DNA of 64,000 nucleotides from an uncultured Ruminococcus sp. Lineage in GTDB: Bacteria > Bacillota > Clostridia > Oscillospirales > Ruminococcaceae. Numbering within the stretch: position 1 is the first letter of the stretch; every line of letters starts with the position of its first letter. The stretch is from assembly GCA_902786975.1 (NCBI GenBank), contig CADAES010000019.1, positions 1-64,000 of the forward strand, in the 5' to 3' direction. Below, piece after piece: positions 41,920 to 50,954 of the stretch. A program made the position numbers and the translations under genes. A model generated the notes under the pieces. It ran no database searches. It was not told where the DNA came from and saw only the letters and a program-made list of their open reading frames with translations.

Positions 41920-42537
41920 TTACGGGTTTGCTACGACTACCATAGCATATCTTATAACTTTGTCGCCTATCTTATACCCCTTCTGGAATACCTGTGCGAC
42001 TTCGTTCTCGCCGTAGTTGTCGTCCTCGATCTGATTGACCGCATTTGCGATATTCGGGTCGAAGGTCTGCCCTATCGGGTCGATTATCTCTACGCCGAGC
42101 TTGGTGAGCATATCGCCGAACTGCTTGAATATCATCTCGACGCCCGCCTTGTAGTTCGTATCCTCTGTTTCGGCTGCGAGCGCCCTTTCAAAGTTATCGA
42201 ACACGGGGAGTATCTCACCTATCGTATTGCCCTTTACTGTTGCTGAAAGCTCAAGTCTTTCCTTTGCGGAGCGCTTTCTGAAATTATCGTACTCCGCCAT
42301 AAGTCTGAGGTACTTATCCTTGCTTTCGTCAAGCTCTTTTCTGAGCTTTTCCTCCTCAGTCGGCTCGGGAGCTTTGTCCTGTTCGGGGGCTTGCTCATCG
42401 GGGCTTTCCTGCCCTGTCTGCGCCTCAGCCTTTTCAGCCTCGGTCCCACAAGTCTCCTCCCCGGAAGGTGTGACCTTTTCCTCGGTCAGCTCCTGTTCAA
42501 GCTCCTGCTCGTTTTTGTTTTTCTTTTTACTGCCCAA
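41920..42537 (-). CDS. grpE: Nucleotide exchange factor GrpE
   Basis: 205 residues. A long acidic coiled-coil N-terminus, then YDNFRKRSAKE, VFDNFERAL and the C-terminal beta domain VAQVFQKGYKIGDKVIRYAMVVVA. It promotes ADP release from DnaK. The start appears to be a TTG (42535-42537) at a long distance (about 12 bases) from AAGGA; the exact start is uncertain. Confidence 0.95.
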   Translation of the reverse strand: MGSKKKNKNEQELEQELTEEKVTPSGEETCGTEAEKAEAQTGQESPDEQAPEQDKAPEPTEEEKLRKELDESKDKYLRLMAEYDNFRKRSAKERLELSATVKGNTIGEILPVFDNFERALAAETEDTNYKAGVEMIFKQFGDMLTKLGVEIIDPIGQTFDPNIANAVNQIEDDNYGENEVAQVFQKGYKIGDKVIRYAMVVVANP

Positions 42538-42563
42538 TTACTGTCGCCGTCCTTTCTCAGCAT

Positions 42564-43598
42564 CTACTGCTTTTTATCTGTATCGTCGGAGCTCTCGCTA
42601 TGCTCGGTGAGCATCTGAGTTATCCTTTCGGTAAAGTATTCAAGATAAGGTATGAATTTTTTATAGTCAAGCCGCATCGGTCCGATAAGTCCGAGCGACC
42701 CTGCATTCTTTCCGTTTTTCTTATAGGGTGCTGTGATAACGGAAGAATTGTGTATCACAAAGCCGTCCCTTTCGTTTGAGAACATAACGTGCAAATCGGA
42801 GAAGGTATCGTCGATGAACTTGGATATCTGCCGTGTATCGTCGTCGAGGAACGAGATTATCTCGGTCTGGTTGAAGTCCTTGCAGGTCAGCAGGTTCTTA
42901 TGCCCATTGACCTTGACGTCCTGCGAGCGCATCTCCTTGGTCATTTTGATCACCTCGCTGAATATCGGCGAGAGGGTCATCATATATGCGCCCATGGCGG
43001 CGACCATTTTTTCAACGTACTCGTCCGACAGCTCGCTCAGCGGCAGACCGTCGAGGTTCTCACGCACAAAGTTGTTGAAAAACTCAAGCTGCTCATTATC
43101 AAGGTCAAACTCGAGTCTGAACGCTTTATTGCGTATCGTACCGCTCGAGGTCACCATAAGGATAACGTACATTCTCTTGCCCGTCGGTATGACCTCGACT
43201 TTGGATATCATCGAGAATTTCGGGGTAGAATCGGCTACGACCGTCGCACACTTTGTAAGCCTTGCCAGTGCGACCGAGGCACTTTCCACAAGGTCGTCCT
43301 CCGAAACAAAGTCGCTGTCGAGCATACCGTCGAGCTCTTTTTTCTCGTCGGCGCTAAGCGGGTCGGACTGTGCGAGCATATCAACGTAAAGCCTGTATCC
43401 CTTATAGGTCGGCACACGCCCCGCAGAGGTATGCGGCTGTTCAAGGTAGCCCTGCTTTTCAAGCTCAGCCATTTCATTCCGGATAGTTGCAGATGATGCG
43501 CTGACGTGCTTCATTATAGCCTTTGAGCCGACAGGCTCACCTGTGACTATATACTCGTCAACAACGGCTGTGAGTATTTTTAGCTTTCTGTCGTCCAT
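42564..43598 (-). CDS. hrcA: Heat-inducible transcription repressor HrcA
   Basis: 344 residues. An N-terminal winged helix (VDEYIVTGEPVGSKAI, SSATIRNEMAELEKQGYLEQPHTSAGRVPT) and a C-terminal domain ending GLIGPMRLDYKKFIPYLEY. It binds the CIRCE element upstream of its own operon and needs GroEL for activity in studied species. Confidence 0.97.
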   Translation of the reverse strand: MDDRKLKILTAVVDEYIVTGEPVGSKAIMKHVSASSATIRNEMAELEKQGYLEQPHTSAGRVPTYKGYRLYVDMLAQSDPLSADEKKELDGMLDSDFVSEDDLVESASVALARLTKCATVVADSTPKFSMISKVEVIPTGKRMYVILMVTSSGTIRNKAFRLEFDLDNEQLEFFNNFVRENLDGLPLSELSDEYVEKMVAAMGAYMMTLSPIFSEVIKMTKEMRSQDVKVNGHKNLLTCKDFNQTEIISFLDDDTRQISKFIDDTFSDLHVMFSNERDGFVIHNSSVITAPYKKNGKNAGSLGLIGPMRLDYKKFIPYLEYFTERITQMLTEHSESSDDTDKKQ

Positions 43599-43642
43599 TA
43601 TCTCACCTGCACCCCTGAGTTAGCAATCGTTTGTTTTAAGTG

Positions 43643-43669
43643 TTAGCACTCTTACTCTTTGAGTGCTAA
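43643..43669. promoter_or_regulatory. CIRCE operator (HrcA-binding site)
   Basis: The perfect consensus TTAGCACTC (43643-43651), 9 bases, GAGTGCTAA (43661-43669), just downstream of the -10 box of the hrcA promoter. Confidence 0.98.
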
Positions 43670-43673
43670 GTAT

Positions 43674-43702
43674 AGTTTAAACCTTTTTTGTGATTTTGTC
43701 AA
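43674..43702 (-). promoter_or_regulatory. Sigma-A promoter of hrcA-grpE-dnaK-dnaJ
   Basis: Minus-strand TTGACA (43697-43702), 17 bases, TAAACT (43674-43679), followed within a few bases by CIRCE. Confidence 0.85.
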
Positions 43703-43819
43703 GGGGTGTGGACTCATTTTTTTTACAAATTTTAAAATCGTCCGCACTCCATTATGTTCATTTTGCACAAGTTGTGCTGAAATATGCCTGTTAGCGGGCG
43801 ATTTTTAACATTCTTGCAC

Positions 43820-43848
43820 TTGACATCGCCGGGGAAAAGTGACATAAT
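43820..43848 (+). promoter_or_regulatory. Sigma-A promoter of valS
   Basis: TTGACA (43820-43825), 17 bases, CATAAT (43843-43848). The leader is only about 35 bases, so no T-box fits. Confidence 0.85.
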
Positions 43849-43890
43849 ATATATTGTATTTTGTAAATCCCCAGGAAAGGACAAATAAAA

Positions 43891-46515
43891 ATGAAAAAAG
43901 AGCTTAACAAGGTTTACGAGCCTGCGCAGGTAGAGGACAGGATATACAAGTTCTGGACGGACGGTGAAATGTTCAGGGCAGAACCCGACCCCAAGAAAAA
44001 GCCTTACTGTATAGTAATGCCGCCCCCGAACATCACGGGACAGCTCCACATGGGTCACGCTCTTGACGAGACGCTCCAGGACATTCTTATCCGCTGGAAG
44101 AGAATGAGCGGATACAGCACCCTGTGGCTGCCCGGCACAGACCACGCTTCTATCGCAACAGAGGCTAAGATAGTTGAACAGATGCGCAAGGAAGGCATCA
44201 CCAAGGACGACATCGGCAGAGACGGCTTTCTCGAGCGTGCGTGGGAATGGAAGAAGCAGTACGGCGGACGCATCGTTTCCCAGCTCAAAAAGCTCGGTTC
44301 CTCCTGCGACTGGTCAAGAGAGCGCTTTACAATGGACGAGGGCTGCACAAAGGCTGTTAAAGAAGTCTTTGTAAAATACTACGAGAAGGGCTACATCTAC
44401 CGCGGCGAAAGGATAATCAACTGGTGTCCGCACTGCAGGACATCTATCTCAAACGCCGAGGTGGAATATGAGGATCAGGCAGGACACTTCTGGCATCTGA
44501 GATATCCTCTCACGGACGGCAGCGGTTATGTTGAGCTTGCAACGACAAGACCGGAAACGCTGCTGGGCGATACGGCTATCGCTGTCAACCCCAAGGACGA
44601 AAGATACAAGGACATTGTCGGAAAGACGGTGCTTCTGCCGCTGGTGAACAGGGAGATACCTGTTGTTGCGGACAGCTATGTTGATATGGAATTCGGTACG
44701 GGCGTTGTAAAGATCACACCTGCTCACGACCCCAACGACTTTGAGGTAGGCGCAAGACACGGTCTGCCGATAATCAACGTTCTGACGGAGGACGCAAAGA
44801 TAGTTGACGACTACCCCGCTTACGCAGGAATGGACAGATACGATGCGAGAAAGAAGATCGTCGAGGATCTTGAAAAGGGCGGCTTCCTCGTTAAGACAGA
44901 GGAGCACGAGCACAATGTCGGCACCTGCTACCGCTGCGGAACAACGGTCGAGCCGAGAGTTTCGATGCAGTGGTTCGTTAAGATGCAGGAGCTTGCAAAG
45001 CCTGCGATTGAGGCTGTAAAGTCGGGCGAGACAAAGTTCGTGCCCGCAAGATTTGAAAAGAACTATTTTCACTGGATGGAGGATATCCGTGACTGGTGCG
45101 TATCACGTCAGCTGTGGTGGGGTCATCAGATACCTGCGTTCTACTGTGACGACTGCGGTGAGATGGTCGTTACCAAGGAAAGCAGTGCGGTATGTCCCAA
45201 GTGCGGAAAGCCTATGAGGCAGGACCCCGATACGCTGGACACATGGTTCTCCTCGGCACTGTGGCCGTTTTCGACTCTGGGCTGGCCGGAGCAGACAGAG
45301 GAGCTGAAATACTACTACCCGACAAATACGCTCGTAACAGGCTACGATATCATCACATTCTGGGTATCGAGAATGATCGTTGCGGGTATGGAGCATATGA
45401 AGCAAAAGCCGTTTGACACGGTGCTCATTCACGGTCTTGTGAGAGACGCACAGGGCAGGAAGATGTCCAAGTCGCTGGGCAACGGCATCGACCCGCTGGA
45501 GATAATCGCCAATTACGGTGCGGACGCTCTCAGATTTATGCTTGCGACCGGCAACTCTCCCGGAAACGATATGCGTTTCATGGAGGAAAAGGTCAAGGCT
45601 TCGAGAAACTTTGCGAACAAGATATGGAACGCTGCAAGGTTTATTATGATGAACCTTCCCGAGGACTTTGAAGCAAGCGAGCTCCCCGAGCAGCTCAATG
45701 TTGAGGACAAGTGGATAATCTCCAAGTTCAACACTCTTGCAAAGGAGATAAACGACAACCTCGGCAAATTCGAGCTGGGTGTTGCGGTACAGAAGCTTTA
45801 CGATTTTATCTGGGACGTTTACTGTGACTGGTACATCGAGCTGACAAAGCCCCGCATCGCTGCAGGCGGCGAGACAGAAAAGACTGCTCAGACGGTGCTG
45901 GTATGGGTAATGAAGGGCATGCTCAAGCTGCTTCACCCGTTCATGCCGTTCATTACTGAGGAGATATGGCAGGCGCTCGTCAACGACGGCACGGCTATAA
46001 TGCTCCAGGACTTCCCTGTTTATGACGAAAAGCTGACATTTGAAGCTGACGAGTCGGCGTTTGAAAAGATAATCGCAGGCATAAAGGCAATAAGGAACTG
46101 CCGTGGCGAAATGAACGTTCCGCCGTCAAAGAAGGCTAAGCTGTTCATCGAGACTCAGCAGAAGGATATCTTTGCAAAGGGCGAGATGTTCTTTGAAAGG
46201 CTCGGCTACGCAAGCGAGGTACACATCTGCGACAAGGTTGAGGAAAAGGACTGCGTAACGGTCGTTACCGACTGCGCAAGGTTCTTTATCCCGCTTTCGG
46301 ACATCATTGATGTTGAAAAGGAAACGGCAAGGCTCAACAAGGACAAGCAGAAGGTGCAGAAGGACATCGACTTCCTCAGCAAGAAGCTCAGCAACGAGGG
46401 CTTTATCGCAAAGGCTCCCGCACAGCTGATAGAGGCTGAAAAGGCAAAGCTTGCCAAGGCAGAGGAAAAAATGGCTAAGATAAATGAATCCATAGCCGCT
46501 TTGAACAACAGATAA
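43891..46515 (+). CDS. valS: Valyl-tRNA synthetase
   Basis: 874 residues, normal length. Class I motifs HMGH (in PNITGQLHMGHAL) and KMSKS (GRKMSKSLGNGID); an inserted editing domain (TTRPETLLGDTAIAVNP); zinc-like cysteines in the CP region (CPHC, CYRCG, CDDCG, CPKCG); the anticodon domain; and the C-terminal coiled coil (about 810-870) typical of ValRS. It charges tRNA-Val and edits Thr. Confidence 0.98.
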   Translation: MKKELNKVYEPAQVEDRIYKFWTDGEMFRAEPDPKKKPYCIVMPPPNITGQLHMGHALDETLQDILIRWKRMSGYSTLWLPGTDHASIATEAKIVEQMRKEGITKDDIGRDGFLERAWEWKKQYGGRIVSQLKKLGSSCDWSRERFTMDEGCTKAVKEVFVKYYEKGYIYRGERIINWCPHCRTSISNAEVEYEDQAGHFWHLRYPLTDGSGYVELATTRPETLLGDTAIAVNPKDERYKDIVGKTVLLPLVNREIPVVADSYVDMEFGTGVVKITPAHDPNDFEVGARHGLPIINVLTEDAKIVDDYPAYAGMDRYDARKKIVEDLEKGGFLVKTEEHEHNVGTCYRCGTTVEPRVSMQWFVKMQELAKPAIEAVKSGETKFVPARFEKNYFHWMEDIRDWCVSRQLWWGHQIPAFYCDDCGEMVVTKESSAVCPKCGKPMRQDPDTLDTWFSSALWPFSTLGWPEQTEELKYYYPTNTLVTGYDIITFWVSRMIVAGMEHMKQKPFDTVLIHGLVRDAQGRKMSKSLGNGIDPLEIIANYGADALRFMLATGNSPGNDMRFMEEKVKASRNFANKIWNAARFIMMNLPEDFEASELPEQLNVEDKWIISKFNTLAKEINDNLGKFELGVAVQKLYDFIWDVYCDWYIELTKPRIAAGGETEKTAQTVLVWVMKGMLKLLHPFMPFITEEIWQALVNDGTAIMLQDFPVYDEKLTFEADESAFEKIIAGIKAIRNCRGEMNVPPSKKAKLFIETQQKDIFAKGEMFFERLGYASEVHICDKVEEKDCVTVVTDCARFFIPLSDIIDVEKETARLNKDKQKVQKDIDFLSKKLSNEGFIAKAPAQLIEAEKAKLAKAEEKMAKINESIAALNNR

Positions 46516-46527
46516 TATGCGCACAAG

Positions 46528-46564
46528 GGCTTTCCCCGTCGGAAGATGGGGAGAGCTTTTTTTG
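46528..46564 (+). terminator. Terminator of valS
   Basis: GCTTTCCCC / GGGGAGAGC with one G:T pair, followed by seven T. Confidence 0.88.
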
Positions 46565-46616
46565 TCAAATTTTGAACTGAAAACTTGTGCAAAATGTCAT
46601 ATCGTACAAGAATTCA

Positions 46617-46645
46617 TTGACTTTTACAGATAGACAGAGTATTAT
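46617..46645 (+). promoter_or_regulatory. Sigma-A promoter of the LRR/CWB2 gene
   Basis: TTGACT (46617-46622), 17 bases, TATTAT (46640-46645). Confidence 0.8.
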
Positions 46646-46689
46646 TAAATTGTTTATAAACTGCTAATGCAGGAAATGGAGGAGTTTCA

Positions 46690-48702
46690 ATGAAGAAGAA
46701 AGTTTTATCGGGCATACTTGCGTTCGCACTCTTGTTCGGCTCGGCGGCAGCACTGCCCGAAAGCGTTGTCACCGATAGTACAAGCATAACTGCGAGTGCA
46801 GCCAGCACAGCGACATCAGGAAAATGTGGAAAGAATGTTTCGTGGTCACTCAAAAATGGTGTTCTTACAATCAGCGGAACGGGAAAAATGACCGATTTTG
46901 ATTACGAAAGCAGTCCTTTTTTTGATAGAACAGATATTAAATCTGTCGTTATTAAGTCAGGAGTTACAAGCGTTGGCAGTTATGCATTTCGTAATTGCAC
47001 AAGCCTTAAAATCGTAACTATCCCAAGCAGTGTTACAAGCATTAGTGAACATGCGTTTGCTGGATGCACAAGACTTGAAAGCGTAACTATCCCAAACAGC
47101 GTTACAAGCATTGGTGATGGGGCGTTTATGGAATCAAAATGGCTTGATAACCAGCAGAAGAAAAATCCACTGGTGATTGTGAATGGAATACTTATCGACG
47201 GAAAAAAATGCAATGGTAAAGTTACGATACCAAGCAACGTTACAAGCATTAGCGGTGGTGCATTTTATGGCTGCACAAGCCTTAAAAGCATAACTATCCC
47301 AAACAGCGTTACAAGTATTGGCGATTGGGCTTTTTATGAATGCACAAGCCTTACAAGCGTAACAATCCCGAGTGGCGTTACAAGAATTGGCTCTGAGACA
47401 TTTGATGGCTGCAAAAGCCTTGCAAACGTAACTATCCCAAGCAGTGTTACAAGCATTGGCGGCTTTGCGTTTAATGGCTGTACAAGTCTTAAAAGTATAA
47501 CTATTCCAAACAGTGTTACAAGCATTGGCGAATATGCATTCAATTGGTGCAATGCTACAAGTGTAATAATTCCCAGAAGCGTTACAAGCATAGGTGAATT
47601 TGCGTTTGGTTACCATTGGTTCGGTCCTAAGATTGATGGATTTACGATTTATGGTTATAAAGGCTCAGCTGCTGAGCAATATGCAAAACTCTATGACTTT
47701 AAGTTCGTTGCCCGCAGCACGACCCAGCCGAAAACAGTCCGCTTCGCAGGCTCCGACAGAGCTGAAACAGCAACACTTATCGCAAACGCAAATAAGGGCG
47801 GCAGCCACAAGACAGCCGACACCGTAGTAATTGCAACAGGCTTTGACTTCCACGATGCTCTCGCAGCTGTGCCTCTCGCAAGTGCTTACAACGCACCGCT
47901 TCTGTTAGCTGACAGAGATAATCTTTCAACTAAGACGCTCGCAGAGATAAAGCGTCTCGAAGCAAAGAATGCTATCGTTGTTGCATCTACAAATGCAAAG
48001 GATCAGAATGGAAAAAGTGCGGCAATCGGAAAGAATGTTTACAAGCAGCTTAAAGGCTACAAGGTCACAAAAATAGTAGGCAGCTCATATTATGAAACTA
48101 CAAAAAAGGTAGCACAGCAGCTCCAGAAAAAGACAGGAAAAGCACCGAGTTACGTGTTTATCACTACGGTCAACAACTACGCCGATGCTTTGTCGGTATC
48201 GCCTGTCGCAGCCGCTCTGAAAGCTCCGATAATGTACGTTGACCCCAAGGCTAAACCTAATGCAAATACGACGTATTATCTTAACTCAGTAAAATCGTCG
48301 CTGAATAAGATATTCATAATCGGCGGCGTGAACGCAGTTTCAAAAGACGTTGTCTCAAAGATAAAGGCAGTCGTTCCTAACAAGACTGTTCAGAGATTTG
48401 CGGGAAATGACAGGTACGAAACTTGTATTAGAATCAACAAAGCATTCGCTTCGACACTGACAGGAAATGCGGTCTGCGTTGCAAAGGGCTATAATTTCCC
48501 GGACGCTCTCGCAGGCGGTGTATTTGCAGCAAAGAACAAGGCTCCGCTGTTCCTTGCAGACAAGCTCGGAAACAAGGCTGAGTTAAGCAAAAAGCAGGCT
48601 GATTACCTTTTTGAAAAAAATCCGACAAAGCTTTACATCTTCGGCGGAAAGACAGCAATACCGACAGACCTTGTAAAAACAATTTCAATAGCTTGCGTAT
48701 AG
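46690..48702 (+). CDS. Surface protein with BspA-type leucine-rich repeats and CWB2 wall-binding repeats
   Basis: 670 residues with a signal peptide (about 1-35). Residues about 45-320 are LRR_5 (BspA/TpLRR) units of 23 residues, ending in the series SVTSIGxxAFxxCTSLKSITIPN. Residues about 345-668 are three cell-wall-binding repeat 2 units, each with a (R/K)xxGxxRxET start and a central xxYADALSVSPVA-like DAL motif; they anchor proteins to the wall by anionic polymers. The LRR part probably binds host or plant glycans or proteins. The LRR DNA is visibly AT-richer and internally repeated, consistent with recent unit duplication. Transcribed alone. Confidence 0.93.
   Translation: MKKKVLSGILAFALLFGSAAALPESVVTDSTSITASAASTATSGKCGKNVSWSLKNGVLTISGTGKMTDFDYESSPFFDRTDIKSVVIKSGVTSVGSYAFRNCTSLKIVTIPSSVTSISEHAFAGCTRLESVTIPNSVTSIGDGAFMESKWLDNQQKKNPLVIVNGILIDGKKCNGKVTIPSNVTSISGGAFYGCTSLKSITIPNSVTSIGDWAFYECTSLTSVTIPSGVTRIGSETFDGCKSLANVTIPSSVTSIGGFAFNGCTSLKSITIPNSVTSIGEYAFNWCNATSVIIPRSVTSIGEFAFGYHWFGPKIDGFTIYGYKGSAAEQYAKLYDFKFVARSTTQPKTVRFAGSDRAETATLIANANKGGSHKTADTVVIATGFDFHDALAAVPLASAYNAPLLLADRDNLSTKTLAEIKRLEAKNAIVVASTNAKDQNGKSAAIGKNVYKQLKGYKVTKIVGSSYYETTKKVAQQLQKKTGKAPSYVFITTVNNYADALSVSPVAAALKAPIMYVDPKAKPNANTTYYLNSVKSSLNKIFIIGGVNAVSKDVVSKIKAVVPNKTVQRFAGNDRYETCIRINKAFASTLTGNAVCVAKGYNFPDALAGGVFAAKNKAPLFLADKLGNKAELSKKQADYLFEKNPTKLYIFGGKTAIPTDLVKTISIACV
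46960..47620 (+). repeat. Repeats of about 69 bases encoding LRR_5 units
   Basis: Strings such as ACTATCCCAAACAG, AGTGTTACAAGCATTGG and TGCACAAGCCTTA recur about every 69 bases, in frame, giving 23-residue units. Confidence 0.85.
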
Positions 48703-48705
48703 TTC

Positions 48706-48742
48706 ACAAAGCAGCATTCTTCGGGGTGCTGCTTTGTTTGTA
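48706..48742 (+). terminator. Terminator of the LRR/CWB2 gene
   Basis: An 11-bp perfect stem ACAAAGCAGCA / TGCTGCTTTGT (48706-48716 with 48727-48737), then TTGTAAT. Confidence 0.75.
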
Positions 48743-48798
48743 ATATTTCTTTCCCGTCGGGGCACAATAGTAATACTAAAATGAAAGGAAATGCTGCG

Positions 48799-48990
48799 AT
48801 GAAAAAGAAAATGCAAAACAATTTCGCCGAGGGCGACAACACAAAGATATACACACCCAAGAATATCATTCCCCGCAACGACACGCTTATCATCACGGAT
48901 AACTTTACCGAAAAAAACGGCAGAGTTTACAACAAAAGCGATGAGAACGCTTCGGACGCAAGAGATTGGGTCAACGACATCAAATTATAG
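48799..48990 (+). CDS. Small unknown protein
   Basis: 63 residues from ATG 48799, nine bases after AAAGGA; an ATG at 48781 has no site. Hydrophilic, with a Lys-rich start, a central RNDTLIITDNFTEK strand-like region, and the end DARDWVNDIKL. The C-terminal pattern loosely recalls short clostridial proteins of the DUF3787 type, but this is weak. Function unknown. Confidence 0.6.
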   Translation: MKKKMQNNFAEGDNTKIYTPKNIIPRNDTLIITDNFTEKNGRVYNKSDENASDARDWVNDIKL

Positions 48991-49019
48991 TTGAAAAAAT
49001 CCCCAGGATGTGTTATCAT
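48991..49019 (+). promoter_or_regulatory. Sigma-A promoter of the SDR gene
   Basis: TTGAAA (48991-48996), 17 bases, TATCAT (49014-49019). Confidence 0.75.
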
Positions 49020-49048
49020 TAGTATAACGACATTACGGAGGTGCGGCT

Positions 49049-49780
49049 ATGAAAAAAGTGGCTTTTGTTACGGGTGCGAGCGGTGATATCGGCAGGGCCT
49101 GTGCGATACAGCTTGCAAACGACGGTTACTCGGTGGCTGTCGGCTTCAACAGCGACGAGGCTTCGGCCAACGAGCTTTCTGCACAGCTCAAAGGCTGCGG
49201 TCACGAGGCGATAACTGTTGCCTGCGACGTTTGCAGCGGTCCGGGCATAACTGCGGCGGTAAGCCTTATATGCAAGGAACTCGGGAGCATCGACGTTCTT
49301 GTGAACAATGCGGGCATCGCCGACATAAGGCTGTTCACCGACAACAGCTTCGAGGATATCCAAAGAATGATCAACACCGACCTTATCGGGGCTATGGAGC
49401 TTTCAAGGCAGGTACTGCCCGATATGATCCGCAAAAAAAGCGGCTGCATCATCAACATCTCGTCTGTATGGGGCGAAAAGGGTGCTTCCTGCGAGGTCGC
49501 TTATTCTGCGGCAAAGGCGGGGCTTATCGGCTTCACAAAGGCTCTTGCACGTGAGGCTGCACCGAGCGGGATAAGGGTGAACTGCATTTCCTGCGGGTTC
49601 ATTGATACAAAGATGAACGGCGAGCTTTCTCAAAGCGACAGGCAGGCTGTCATAGACGAGATAGCGGCTTGCAGGGCGGGCACGCCGCAGGATATCGCAA
49701 ACACCGTATCTTTTCTTGCCGACGCACGTTCGGACTATATCAACGGGCAGGTCATTCGTGTTGACGGCTGCTGGATATGA
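49049..49780 (+). CDS. Short-chain dehydrogenase/reductase (FabG-like)
   Basis: 243 residues. TGASGDIG cofactor loop, NNAG, the catalytic Ser in INISSVWG, and YSAAK (Tyr/Lys). The C-terminal NGQVIRVDGCWI is the usual FabG-type end with a changed last motif (often GG instead of GC). It reduces a keto group with NAD(P)H; whether the substrate is 3-oxoacyl-ACP or another carbonyl cannot be told, since no fatty acid genes adjoin it. Confidence 0.9.
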   Translation: MKKVAFVTGASGDIGRACAIQLANDGYSVAVGFNSDEASANELSAQLKGCGHEAITVACDVCSGPGITAAVSLICKELGSIDVLVNNAGIADIRLFTDNSFEDIQRMINTDLIGAMELSRQVLPDMIRKKSGCIINISSVWGEKGASCEVAYSAAKAGLIGFTKALAREAAPSGIRVNCISCGFIDTKMNGELSQSDRQAVIDEIAACRAGTPQDIANTVSFLADARSDYINGQVIRVDGCWI

Positions 49781-49786
49781 ACTAAT

Positions 49787-49830
49787 AACTCTCCTTTGTA
49801 ACCTTTTGGCTGCGGGGAGAGTTGTTTTGT
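49787..49830 (+). terminator. Terminator of the SDR gene
   Basis: AACTCTCC / GGAGAGTT (49787-49794 with 49816-49823), then GTTTTGT. Confidence 0.7.
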
Positions 49831-49932
49831 AAACGAGCTGTCACAGTCCTGTCAGAATACCCTCATACGGCTGACAAAATGCTGTGATAAAACTATCAAG
49901 GACAAAAGGAATGTGCTTTGTACAAAATGCCC

Positions 49933-49961
49933 TTGACGTTGGGGCGTAAATGTGATAAAAT
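49933..49961 (+). promoter_or_regulatory. Sigma-A promoter of the lipoprotein pair
   Basis: TTGACG (49933-49938), 17 bases, TAAAAT (49956-49961). Confidence 0.75.
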
Positions 49962-50005
49962 ATTAAGGCGATAAAACAGTTTTTTCAGCGAAAGGAGATA
50001 ATGAT

Positions 50006-50935
50006 ATGAAAAAAATAATTGCCGCTGTCGTTTCGCTCGCACTTGTCCTTGCTATGGCAACCGGCTGCAGCGACAGCAGCTCATCTTCAGCGGATACCGC
50101 AAACACCGCTTCAAACTCGCAGGCTGAAAACTCGTCGGAGGCTCAGACCACGACTACCACCGCCGCGACCACAACAGAGACGACTGCGGAATCTGCAACA
50201 GAGACCACCCCCCAGACAACTACCGAGACCACAACGCAGACTACTACGGAGACTACGACCTCCGAGACCGAGCAGACAACGATAGAAACTATCGAATCGG
50301 AAAAGCTCGATCCGGCTTTTGAAAAGTCCCTCACACACAAGATGCAGAAAACTCTTGCGTCAAAGCAGTTCGCTATGGAGCTAAATATGACGTATATGAC
50401 CATGAACATACCCATAAAGTGCATCGAGAACGGCAAAGACAGCTATATCTCGATGAATATGGCTGCATTCGGGGGCGAGGATACACCGACGGAGATATAC
50501 AACATCAGCGGAAAGACCTACGCTGTAAACTCCGCTGCAAAGACATATTCCGAGCTTGACGGCTCAGGCTCACAGTCCGGCACCGTGTCTGCCGAGAACA
50601 TCATACCCTCGGGCGGCTACAAGTTCATTTCGTCAAAAGAAGAAAACGGAATGATCATCGAGACTATCGAGATAGACAACATGTCCGCACAGGGCACAGC
50701 CAAGAAAACAAAGACCGAGTTCTATTTTGATAAGGCTACCGGCCTTCCCAAGAAGATAGAGGCTGATCAGAACGGAGTGAAGAGCACTATCACCTTCACC
50801 AAGTTCGAGATCGGCGCAAAGGAGATAAAGCTCCCCGATCTCACAGGCTGGACAAAGCAGGAAGCAGGCCAGGGACAGTCTGTTATGCCGTTCATGTCAA
50901 ACGGCGGCGGACAGAGCGGTCTGAAGAACAACTGA
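50006..50935 (+). CDS. Lipoprotein with Thr-rich linker (first of a pair)
   Basis: 309 residues. A lipobox MATGC with the lipid-modified Cys at residue 21; a Ser-rich then Thr/Glu repeat linker (about 22-100, many TTTET units); and an outside domain of about 200 residues rich in strands. The C-terminal FTKFEIGAKEIKLPDLTG resembles the end of the next protein, and the layout recalls LolA/LppX-like lipid-binding or outer-surface sensor folds, by inference. AGGAG before the ATG. Confidence 0.8.
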   Translation: MKKIIAAVVSLALVLAMATGCSDSSSSSADTANTASNSQAENSSEAQTTTTTAATTTETTAESATETTPQTTTETTTQTTTETTTSETEQTTIETIESEKLDPAFEKSLTHKMQKTLASKQFAMELNMTYMTMNIPIKCIENGKDSYISMNMAAFGGEDTPTEIYNISGKTYAVNSAAKTYSELDGSGSQSGTVSAENIIPSGGYKFISSKEENGMIIETIEIDNMSAQGTAKKTKTEFYFDKATGLPKKIEADQNGVKSTITFTKFEIGAKEIKLPDLTGWTKQEAGQGQSVMPFMSNGGGQSGLKNN

Positions 50936-50954
50936 CATAACAGGAGTGTATAAA

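Noticed and set aside
43849..43890. T-box before valS
   Set aside because: The leader after the promoter is about 35 bases with no AG-box or specifier stem.
46960..47620. CRISPR-like spaced repeats
   Set aside because: The repeats are in frame, imperfect, lack unique spacers, and encode LRR units of one protein.
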